Shown: in pieces, positions 42,357 to 50,075 of the stretch
Layout of the letters: every line of letters begins with the position of its first letter
Numbering within the stretch: position 1 is the first letter of the stretch
From: Paracoccus saliphilus
GTDB taxonomy: Bacteria; Pseudomonadota; Alphaproteobacteria; Rhodobacterales; Rhodobacteraceae
DNA length: 64,000 bases
Direction: 5' to 3'
Assembly: GCF_028553805.1 (NCBI RefSeq)
Contig: NZ_CP067140.1
Coordinates: 2,976,001 to 3,040,000, forward strand
The notes under the pieces: model-generated
Database searches by the model: none
Told to the model about the DNA's origin: nothing
The model's input: only the letters and a program-made list of their open reading frames with translations
Position numbers and translations under genes: made by a program

Positions 42357-43865
42357 TCAATCCACACTGACATCTACCGGATCACTCAGATCCAGCCAGA
42401 TCGTCTTGAGCTGTGTGTATTGGTCATGCGCGTGAACAGAATTGTCGCGCCCACCGAACCCGGATTGCTTGTAACCGCCGAAGGGAGTGCTGATATCGCC
42501 TTCACCAAAGCTGTTGACCGTCACGGTCCCGGCACGCAAGGCACGCGCGCCACGGATCGCGCGCTTGGCATTCGCGGTAAAGATCGACGCCGCCAACCCG
42601 TAAACGGTATCGTTACCCACCGAGATCGCCTCTTCGAAGCTCGATACCGTGATGACCGAAAGGATGGGGCCGAAAATCTCCTCGCGCGCAAGCACGGTGT
42701 CATTGCTGCCGACATCGACGATCGTCGGTTCCACGAAGGCGCCATTAACGGTTTTGCCGCCCATCACGATTTGCTTTTTCTTGGCCTTGCCCAGATAGCC
42801 CGAGACCTTGTCGAAATGGCTTTTCGAGACCAGGGCACCTACGCGAATGCTCGGGTCAAGCGGATCGCCGACATTCCATTCCCGTGCATGGGCCTGCACT
42901 TTTTCCAGCAGGGCATCCTTGATGTCCTTATGCACGATGAGGCGCGAGGCGGCGGAGCAATTTTCACCCATGTTCCAGAACGCGCCGTTGACGACATGCT
43001 CTGCAACGGTATCGAGGTTCTCGGCATCATCCATGACGATACAGGGGTTCTTGCCCCCCATTTCCAGGACCACTTCCTTGAGATTGCTGTCGGCGGAATA
43101 ATGCAGGAACCTCCGCCCGGTCGCGGTCGAGCCGGTGAATGAGACCATATCCACATCGGGATGCTTGCCAAGCGGCTCCCCGACCTCGGCTCCGCTGCCG
43201 GTCACGACATTCAGCACCCCGGCCGGAACTCCGGCATCATGGGCAAGCTCAGCCAGGCGCAGTGCGGTAAGCGACGTTTCGGCGGCGGGTTTGACCACGA
43301 CCGAACATCCCGCAGCCAGTGCCGGCCCGATCTTCCAGGCCAGCATCAACAGCGGAAAGTTCCAGGGCAGGACCAGCCCCACGACGCCGACAGGTTCACG
43401 CAAGATCATTGCGATATGATCGTCGGAGGACGGTGCGACCTGATCGTAGATCTTGTCGATCAGCTCGGCGTGCCACTTGATGCAGTGGATTGTTTCGGGA
43501 ATATCCACAGTCTCACAATCATAGATCGTCTTGCCGGAATCCAGGCTTTCCAGAACTGCCAGCTCGTGCCTGTTCCGGGTCAGAAGTTTGCACAGCCGGA
43601 TCAGCACATCCTTGCGCTCGCCCGGATGCAATTTTGACCAGCGGCCATCGTCAAAAGCCTCACGCGCCTTCCGGACCGCAAAATCGACATCCTCGGAGCC
43701 GCAAGCCGCGATATCCGTAAGCTTTGCCCCGGTAGCGGGATTCACGGTCTCAAACGTCTTGCCTGATTTTGCGGGACGGAAGCTGCCATCGATGAAAGCG
43801 TTTGTCGGAAGGCTCAGATCTTGTGCGATAGCGCGATATTCGTCGCTCGTCATAAGGTCGCTCAT
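42357..43865 (-). CDS. Aldehyde dehydrogenase family protein (PuuC/semialdehyde dehydrogenase-like)
   Basis: A 502-residue NAD(P)-dependent aldehyde dehydrogenase with the PWNFPLLMLAWKIGPALAAG nucleotide-binding region, FTGSTATGR, catalytic Glu in LEMGGKNP and catalytic Cys in NMGENCSAASR. It is closest in pattern to PuuC-type enzymes. In context it may oxidise alpha-ketoglutarate semialdehyde (hydroxyproline route) or a gamma-amino aldehyde. It lies three bases after the DapA-family stop. Confidence 0.9.
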   Translation of the reverse strand: MSDLMTSDEYRAIAQDLSLPTNAFIDGSFRPAKSGKTFETVNPATGAKLTDIAACGSEDVDFAVRKAREAFDDGRWSKLHPGERKDVLIRLCKLLTRNRHELAVLESLDSGKTIYDCETVDIPETIHCIKWHAELIDKIYDQVAPSSDDHIAMILREPVGVVGLVLPWNFPLLMLAWKIGPALAAGCSVVVKPAAETSLTALRLAELAHDAGVPAGVLNVVTGSGAEVGEPLGKHPDVDMVSFTGSTATGRRFLHYSADSNLKEVVLEMGGKNPCIVMDDAENLDTVAEHVVNGAFWNMGENCSAASRLIVHKDIKDALLEKVQAHAREWNVGDPLDPSIRVGALVSKSHFDKVSGYLGKAKKKQIVMGGKTVNGAFVEPTIVDVGSNDTVLAREEIFGPILSVITVSSFEEAISVGNDTVYGLAASIFTANAKRAIRGARALRAGTVTVNSFGEGDISTPFGGYKQSGFGGRDNSVHAHDQYTQLKTIWLDLSDPVDVSVD

Positions 43866-43868
43866 GGC

Positions 43869-44786
43869 TCAATTCTCCGCCTTGATTGCCGCGATTGTGG
43901 TTTTGAGAACCCGAACTACCTGCTCAAGTTCGCGTTTTTCATCCTTGTTCAAGCCACGCAGAGGTGGCCGCATCGGGCCCGCGCGAAGGCCTGCCATCTC
44001 GACCCCGTGCTTTACGCATTGGATAAACTTGCCGCCCTGCTCAAGCACCCGCATCAGCGGCATCATCGCCGACATGATCCGACGGCCCTTGTTGAAATCA
44101 CCGTTCAACACGCAGGTTTCGTACAGGAATACATGCTCTTCAGGCAGGAAATTGCTCCCGGCGCAAATCCAGCTTCGTGCGCCCCACGCAAAGAACTCCA
44201 GTGCCTGATCATCCATGCCGCAGGACATCTGGATATGCGGATAATCCCGGGCCAACAGATGCACACGATTGATATCGCCAGAGCTTTCCTTGATCCCGAT
44301 CACGTTGCGTGACCGGCCAACCCGATCAAGGAACTCCTGCCCCATCTCTACACCCATGCGAGCGGGATAGTTGTAAAGGATGATCGGCAGATCAGCCGCC
44401 CGGTCGATAGCCAGGGCATTGAGCGCATTCTCCCGCTCGGTCGGAACCGAATAGGGGGGCGTTCCCAACAGGATGGCATCCGCGCCGATCTCTCGAGCCC
44501 CCTGGGCAAGCGCGATGGAATCGGGCGTGCGCATGGCCCCGGTTCCAACGATCAGCGGCAGACGGCCATCAAGGCATTCCTTGATGAAACGCGCCAGTTC
44601 CAGGCGCTCCTCCACGGTTTCGGCATAGTTCTCCCCGGTCGAGCCACCGGAGATAATTCCGTGCACTCCTCCCTCGACCAAGTGGTCGACAACATCCGCA
44701 AGCGCATCCAGATCGAACGAGCCATCGGCATGCAAAGGGGTGACGATGGGCGTATAGATCCCTTCAAGTGCAAGACTGAACGTCAT
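43869..44786 (-). CDS. Dihydrodipicolinate synthase/N-acetylneuraminate lyase (DapA) family protein
   Basis: A 305-residue class I aldolase-type TIM barrel. GGSTGENYAET is the carboxylate-binding loop, YNYPARMG contains the conserved tyrosine, and GIKESSGD contains the Schiff-base lysine. In hydroxyproline catabolism a family member (HypD/LhpC) deaminates pyrroline-4-hydroxy-2-carboxylate to alpha-ketoglutarate semialdehyde, which the adjacent aldehyde dehydrogenase would oxidise. That assignment comes from the neighbourhood; other DapA-family functions remain possible. Confidence 0.85.
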   Translation of the reverse strand: MTFSLALEGIYTPIVTPLHADGSFDLDALADVVDHLVEGGVHGIISGGSTGENYAETVEERLELARFIKECLDGRLPLIVGTGAMRTPDSIALAQGAREIGADAILLGTPPYSVPTERENALNALAIDRAADLPIILYNYPARMGVEMGQEFLDRVGRSRNVIGIKESSGDINRVHLLARDYPHIQMSCGMDDQALEFFAWGARSWICAGSNFLPEEHVFLYETCVLNGDFNKGRRIMSAMMPLMRVLEQGGKFIQCVKHGVEMAGLRAGPMRPPLRGLNKDEKRELEQVVRVLKTTIAAIKAEN

Positions 44787-44857
44787 GATATCATCCTGAT
44801 TGCAGGGTAATGGCGCAAGCGGACCAGGCCCGGCGCGCCATCACGTTGGAAGGACAG

Positions 44858-46156
44858 TTATTCGATGAAGCCGAGCAAACGCGGCAGGAACAGTGCAAGC
44901 GGCGACCAATAGGTCGTCAGAAGCATGACCGGCAGTGCCGCGAAGGTCATGAAGAAGAGAGCCGGCTTGATCACGTTCGTCATCCTGACATCGCCGACGC
45001 GGCATGCCATGAACAGGATCGGCGCCATGGGAGGGCTATTCGCTCCGATCACCACGCTTGTGCCGATGATGGCGGCAAAGTGAACCGGATCGATACCAAT
45101 CTCGGCCATCACCGGGACCATCAGCGGGCTTACGATGGCGATGACGCTGACATCATCCATGATCATTCCCAAAAGGATGAGAAAGACATTCACCATCAGC
45201 AGAATGATGATCGGGCTTTCAAAGGTCCCGATCAGGACATCGGTCAGTTGCTGCGGCACCCGCTCGATCGTGAAGATGCGGCTGGCGATAAAGGAGAAGA
45301 CGAGGATGATCATGATGACACCGGTGGTCGCGGCAGCGTGCACGACGGCGTCGAAGTTCTTCTTCCAACTCAGGTCGCGATAGACGAACAGGCCAACCGG
45401 AATTGCATAGACCACTGCAACCGCTGCCGCCTCGGTGGGCGTGAAGATACCGCCATAGATACCACCCAGGATGATGACAGGCAGCATGAGGGCGGGAATG
45501 GCACGCCAGCCGGTCGAGCCGATCTCCGACACCCGTTCTCCCCAGGGCATTTTTTCCTCATTGCCCCCAAGATGCCGGGACACATGGAACCTGTTGAGAA
45601 GCGCCAGCATGATCATCAGGGCGATTCCCGGCCCGATGGTCGCCAGGAAACAGGCGGCGACCGATTGCCGCGTCACGACGGCATAGAGGATCATGGTGAT
45701 CGAGGGAGGGATCAGCAGGCCCAGAAGCGAGGATATGCCAAGCAGGGCACTCGTATATCCGCGGGAATATCCGTGCTTCTCCATCGGGCCGATCATGATC
45801 GAGCCGATCGAGGCGACCGCAGCCGAAGCCGTTCCCGAAATCGCCCCGAATATGCCGCAGGACACGACCATCGAAGTGCCCATGCCCGTACGTGAACGGC
45901 CCACAAGCGCTTCGACGAAATCGACAAGCCGTTTGGCGATCCCTCCGGTTTGCATCAGATAGCCCGTCATCACGAATAACGGCAGGGCCACAAGGATCAC
46001 CGAATTCACCGTCCAGTATCCGGTGATCATCGGCATTGACCAGCTGACATCGTAAAGCAGTGTCAGGATCATGACCATCGCGGCGAAGGAAAAGACGACG
46101 GGTACACCGATCAACATGAAGACGATCAGGGCAACGATTGCGATAAGTGCTTCCAT
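44858..46156 (-). CDS. dctM: TRAP transporter large permease DctM (TRAP system 1)
   Basis: A 432-residue DctM protein with about 12 hydrophobic segments; IFGAISGTASAAVASIGSIM and LLIPPSITMILYAVVTRQSV are characteristic. It forms the Na+-driven channel of a TRAP transporter with the DctQ and DctP encoded immediately upstream. The gene begins five bases after the dctQ stop and ends 71 bp before the DapA-family start. Confidence 0.94.
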   Translation of the reverse strand: MEALIAIVALIVFMLIGVPVVFSFAAMVMILTLLYDVSWSMPMITGYWTVNSVILVALPLFVMTGYLMQTGGIAKRLVDFVEALVGRSRTGMGTSMVVSCGIFGAISGTASAAVASIGSIMIGPMEKHGYSRGYTSALLGISSLLGLLIPPSITMILYAVVTRQSVAACFLATIGPGIALMIMLALLNRFHVSRHLGGNEEKMPWGERVSEIGSTGWRAIPALMLPVIILGGIYGGIFTPTEAAAVAVVYAIPVGLFVYRDLSWKKNFDAVVHAAATTGVIMIILVFSFIASRIFTIERVPQQLTDVLIGTFESPIIILLMVNVFLILLGMIMDDVSVIAIVSPLMVPVMAEIGIDPVHFAAIIGTSVVIGANSPPMAPILFMACRVGDVRMTNVIKPALFFMTFAALPVMLLTTYWSPLALFLPRLLGFIE

Positions 46157-46161
46157 GTTGA

Positions 46162-46677
46162 TTACTCCTCTGCCTCATTCGACGCGACGTCCCGATCCGG
46201 ACCTCGAAGTTCGATGACGAGATTGCGGATCAGGTAGGCTGTCAGCAGGATTGCGGCGACCAATATGCTGAGCTGCGAGACCCAGAACGGAATGCCGAAG
46301 ACCGGGGTCGTCTGCCCACGTGAAAGGCTGAAGAGAATGAAATCCGCAGCCCAATAGCAGAAAGCCAGTGACGCGCAGATCGAGATCACGGTCGCAGCGA
46401 TCGCCGCGACCCGATGCGCCGCCGGGTTCTCTGTGATGACGTCGAGGAAATCGGCCTTGAGATGCGAGTTCTCGCGAGAGGCCAGCGTCGCACCAAGCAT
46501 GTAGAACCACATGATCGATAGCAGCATGATTTCTTCCAGGCCGAAGACCGGTTCGCCCAGGAATGCACGTGACACGATTCCAACGACCAGCAGCAGCGAC
46601 ACACCCAAGCCGATCACGATGACCACGGGGCGTATGATATGGACAAGCACCTCGTCCACTTTATGAAAAACAGTCAT
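46162..46677 (-). CDS. dctQ: TRAP transporter small permease DctQ (TRAP system 1)
   Basis: A 171-residue membrane protein with four hydrophobic segments and the GLEEIMLLSIMWFYMLGATL motif of DctQ. The start is ATG 46677 after GGGAGGAGAAC; the longer open frame upstream overlaps the dctP end and is not used. Sits between dctP (31-bp gap) and dctM. Confidence 0.92.
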   Translation of the reverse strand: MTVFHKVDEVLVHIIRPVVIVIGLGVSLLLVVGIVSRAFLGEPVFGLEEIMLLSIMWFYMLGATLASRENSHLKADFLDVITENPAAHRVAAIAATVISICASLAFCYWAADFILFSLSRGQTTPVFGIPFWVSQLSILVAAILLTAYLIRNLVIELRGPDRDVASNEAEE

Positions 46678-46708
46678 GTTCTCCTCCCTATTTTTCAGAC
46701 CGGCGGGA

Positions 46709-47743
46709 TCAGTCTGACGCCCCAGATGTCTTTGCGCCCGGAACCGAAGCGTTCTCGCGCACGACATCCATGATTTCCGTTCCCAGGCTTTCTTCGATGA
46801 GTGGCCAGACTTCCGAACGTACACGCTCGACCCAAGCGGCCTTTTCTTCGGTGGTCGGCACGATATATTCCATGCCACCTTCCTGCGCGGTGGCGATCCA
46901 ATGCTCGTCCTCGGCACGGGCTTCCGCGAACTGCTTCTCGATCACCTCGCGCGCAGCAGTAGTAACGATCTCCCGGTCGGTGGCATCCATCTCGTCCCAG
47001 ACCCTGTCGCTCATCAGCAGGGAATAGGACGAGAAATTATGCGAGGACTGAACGAAGTAATCGAGCACGTCGCCGAAATACTCGTAATCCCAATAGATGA
47101 CATTGGATGAATCGCCGTCGACAACCCCGGTCTGCAGGGAGGTATAGACCTCGGCCCAATCGATCGGGACGGCTTGGAAACCCATCGCATTTACCGTCTG
47201 CGGCAAGGGGAATACCGGCTGCGACCTAACCTTGATGCCCTGGGCATCCTCGAAACTGGTCGCATAGCGGTTCTGCGTCGCGATCCCGCCAAAGCCCTCC
47301 GGGAAAGGGCCGATATATTTCAGGCCGATATCTTCATAGATCGGCGCCATGAGTTCCTGCACCCAGCCATCGGGCGAGAAGGCTGCAATCGCATCTTCCC
47401 AATCAAGGACCAGGTAGGGAATGTAATTGACGCCAATTCGCTCGTCATACGATGTCTGCGGCCAGGTGATCATCATGTCGACATTGCCGCGGATCAACTG
47501 GTCAAACAGTTCCTGCTGCCCGCCGAGTTCGCCCTGGTAGAAGACTTCGACCTGCATACGCCCGTTCGATTTTTCCTCGATCAGGTCCTCCCAGAGCCGC
47601 ATCGCATGCCCCAAGGGCGAGTCGTGGTCTCCGGCCTCGCTGGTCAGTATCAGCTTGTAGGATGTTTCGCTGCCATAAGCTGCGCACCCCAGCAGCAGCC
47701 CCAAAGCCGTCACCCAGTAGGGTGCAGAATTTCTGATGGTCAT
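46709..47743 (-). CDS. dctP: TRAP transporter substrate-binding protein DctP (TRAP system 1)
   Basis: A 344-residue periplasmic binding protein. The N-terminal hydrophobic stretch (WVTALGLLLGCAAYG) is a signal peptide; the LLGC run could alternatively be a lipobox. The carboxylate-binding region includes GIKVRSQPVFPLPQTVNAMG, with the arginine that usually contacts the substrate carboxylate. It is first in the dctPQM-dapA-aldH cluster, downstream of a 550-bp gap. Confidence 0.92.
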   Translation of the reverse strand: MTIRNSAPYWVTALGLLLGCAAYGSETSYKLILTSEAGDHDSPLGHAMRLWEDLIEEKSNGRMQVEVFYQGELGGQQELFDQLIRGNVDMMITWPQTSYDERIGVNYIPYLVLDWEDAIAAFSPDGWVQELMAPIYEDIGLKYIGPFPEGFGGIATQNRYATSFEDAQGIKVRSQPVFPLPQTVNAMGFQAVPIDWAEVYTSLQTGVVDGDSSNVIYWDYEYFGDVLDYFVQSSHNFSSYSLLMSDRVWDEMDATDREIVTTAAREVIEKQFAEARAEDEHWIATAQEGGMEYIVPTTEEKAAWVERVRSEVWPLIEESLGTEIMDVVRENASVPGAKTSGASD

Positions 47744-48293
47744 ATCTCCCTCCCAAGCCGTAAAATCTATCGGCCGATTAACCAGGGATTGTCGTTTGGT
47801 AGAGTTGTTCCACGCAAACGAGAAATTTCAGCGGCGCTGTATAAGCCCCAGCTTATGCGTCACGCACAACTCTGAAAAATCAAATCCTTGCAGCGAATCT
47901 TTTATGAACCCGCTATCAATAACCAGGGTTCCCAGGTGGGTGCATTTGCATCAACGCAGACGAGATATTCATGCTACCAACTTCATTCCTCGGCATGGCG
48001 GCTGCGTTGAGCATATGTACGGAATACAGTTGCTTTCAGCACATCGATAACCACTGAGGCTGAAATCGAATAGGTGATGCGGCTTGGATAGCAACCCCGG
48101 TTTCCGCTCTTCGCGGCCTACAGCCGACATCGCGGCAAATGCGGGTTTCTGACCTTGTAGCGGAGGGCATCGTCGCAGCGGGCACTGAGCTGCGCCGAGT
48201 CATCGGAAACTTGAACAATTGCGTTTCCCGGTCGCGTTTGAGCGCCTGAATCGCGCCTGCCGGATCGATGAGACCCGGCAGGCATATGTCGCA
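47744..48293. other. Intergenic stretch upstream of dctP; contains a hairpin past the racemase gene
   Basis: No gene is recognisable in these 550 bases on either strand. The part near 47.75-48.05 kb, relatively AT-rich, should hold the dctP promoter. GCCTGCCGG (48255-48263) and CCGGCAGGC (48275-48283) form a perfect 9-bp stem just past the racemase stop, without a T-run, and could mark the end of the racemase transcript. Confidence 0.5.
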
Positions 48294-49325
48294 TCAGGAG
48301 ATTCGCGGCCAAGTATCGGACAGACGGTAGCCGTTCGGCCATGGATCGCTTGGCTCCAACATGTGCTGATGCGTACCGGTGATCCAGCCGCGGCCGCTGA
48401 TCTCGGGGCGAATGGCCTGTAACTCCCCCACTTTCACGGTCCCAAGGATACGCCCGTGGAACTCCGAGCCAATGATCGAGACGCCGGTGAAGCGATCCTC
48501 ATGGCTCATCTCTCCGCGTGCCGACAAAATCGCCATGCGAGCAGACACGGCCGTGCCGGTCGGAGAACGGTCGAGCTTGCCGGGTTGAATCGCAACCACG
48601 GATTTCGCCCGCAACTGATTGCCCTCGCGCGTGATCTTGCCCGCGAAGAGACAGAAGGAATGATGCGCCCAGTCGGGCTTTTCCGGATGTTCAAACCGAT
48701 ATTGCGCATTCGCAGCATTGGTGATGCGGATGCCAAGCTCGGCAATCTGCCTTGCGTTATCCTCGATGAGTTCGATACCGAGCGCCTCCGGATCGACAAC
48801 GACAAAACTGTCGCCGCCGAAAGCCGTATCCACGGTAATTGTACCAAGCCCCGGAACCTCCAGCGGTACATCGAGCCGCGAAGCGAAGGAAGGCAGGTTC
48901 TCGACATATATACGCTCGGCCTTGCCATTGGCACATTCCGCCCGCACCCTTACGAGTCCGCCCGGCGCCTCCAACACCATTTCCGTCACCGGCTCCTGCA
49001 TCGGGATGATGCCACTATCCAGAAGCACCGTGGAGACGCAGATCGAGTTGGAGCCCGACATCGGCGGAGTGTCCTCGGGCTCCATGATGATCCAGGCCGC
49101 CTGCGCCTCAGGATGTTTTGGCGGCACCAAAAGATTAACGTGCCTGAAAACCCCGCCGCGCGGTTCGTTCAGGACGAAATTGCGCAGCGTATCATCTTCG
49201 GCAATCCATTTGCGCTGCTCCCAGACCGTTTCTCCGGGTGGTGGCGCCACGCCGCCCACGATGACGTCCCCCACTTCACCTTCGGCATGGCAGGATACTA
49301 CATGAATGATCTTGGTACTTCGCAT
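48294..49325 (-). CDS. Proline racemase-family protein (hydroxyproline epimerase/dehydratase-like), both catalytic Cys replaced
   Basis: A 343-residue PF05544-type protein. Blocks are [49 protein letters not shown] and [15 protein letters not shown]. In proline racemase the two catalytic bases are cysteines in MCGH and SPCGT. Here the positions are Ser 90 and Thr 256. Thr at the second position is characteristic of trans-3-hydroxy-L-proline dehydratases, Ser at the first of many 4-hydroxyproline epimerases, so the specific activity is unclear. It may be expressed with sox3 upstream (153-bp gap) or with the TRAP cluster downstream. Confidence 0.85.
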   Translation of the reverse strand: MRSTKIIHVVSCHAEGEVGDVIVGGVAPPPGETVWEQRKWIAEDDTLRNFVLNEPRGGVFRHVNLLVPPKHPEAQAAWIIMEPEDTPPMSGSNSICVSTVLLDSGIIPMQEPVTEMVLEAPGGLVRVRAECANGKAERIYVENLPSFASRLDVPLEVPGLGTITVDTAFGGDSFVVVDPEALGIELIEDNARQIAELGIRITNAANAQYRFEHPEKPDWAHHSFCLFAGKITREGNQLRAKSVVAIQPGKLDRSPTGTAVSARMAILSARGEMSHEDRFTGVSIIGSEFHGRILGTVKVGELQAIRPEISGRGWITGTHQHMLEPSDPWPNGYRLSDTWPRIS

Positions 49326-49478
49326 AGTGGCTCTCTTTCTGTCCTGCGCGTTGCTTCATTCCATTTCGTCGGACCTGCAGTTCGAACTGATGCGGGTTTG
49401 CCGAAGGTTCTGCTCAGTTAATTACGCAGCTACGGCATCACTTTCCAGAGCAGTTCACAAAGGTAGTGCCGCAAAGCT

Positions 49479-50075
49479 TCACCCTTGCCACTGAAGCGTG
49501 AACTCCGGGCAGCGCTCCGCAAAGACATTCGTGAGGTAACGATGCGACGCGATATCGGTGAAAATATCAACCACCGGAGCCTTTTCTGTACCGCTGAGGA
49601 CCAGCACCGCATCAAGCCCGGCAAAGCGGGTTTGCACCACCCGATCCGGCGCATCCCTGAGGTGCACAAGATCCTCCGACGTGCAGGCTGCGAGAGCCTC
49701 AACTGTGCCCGGTCCGGTCATCCGGAACCAAGCCCAGGTTTCTTCCCGGTAGGCCAGGTAAGTTCCCGCAGGGAGGTCGGCAAATGCACTGGGCAGTGCG
49801 GCGTCACTCTCGGAGAGCACCAGCAGTTCCGTGCTGCCCAACCGTGCGATACGCAGCCCCTCAGCTCGAGCGACGCAATTGATGCCCGCAGGGAAGGGTA
49901 ATTCGTTGGCACGGCACCATTCCGGCGTACCATGACCCCGCAAACCTGTCCGCGGACGGTGTGTGAGATCAGCGATGATCCGAGTCCCGGCAATCTCGGT
50001 CATGCTTTCAACGGAACAGGGCACGGAGGGAAAGCGCCGTAGCGCGGTGTTGGGAGAAAGGGTCACGTTATCCAT
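49479..50075 (-). CDS. soxG: Sarcosine oxidase gamma-like subunit (copy 3)
   Basis: A 198-residue SoxG-family protein (LVLSESDAALPSAFADLPAG, FRMTGPGTVEALAACTSEDL) starting at ATG 50075, eight bases inside the soxA3 end; ATG 50099 would add eight residues. Similarity to classical gamma is modest. Last gene of soxBDAG copy 3. Confidence 0.82.
   Translation of the reverse strand: MDNVTLSPNTALRRFPSVPCSVESMTEIAGTRIIADLTHRPRTGLRGHGTPEWCRANELPFPAGINCVARAEGLRIARLGSTELLVLSESDAALPSAFADLPAGTYLAYREETWAWFRMTGPGTVEALAACTSEDLVHLRDAPDRVVQTRFAGLDAVLVLSGTEKAPVVDIFTDIASHRYLTNVFAERCPEFTLQWQG

Noticed and set aside
44810..45895. A 361-codon plus-strand frame opposite dctM of TRAP system 1
   Set aside because: Very rich in Asp, His, Arg and Gln, as produced by the antisense strand of a hydrophobic membrane protein gene.
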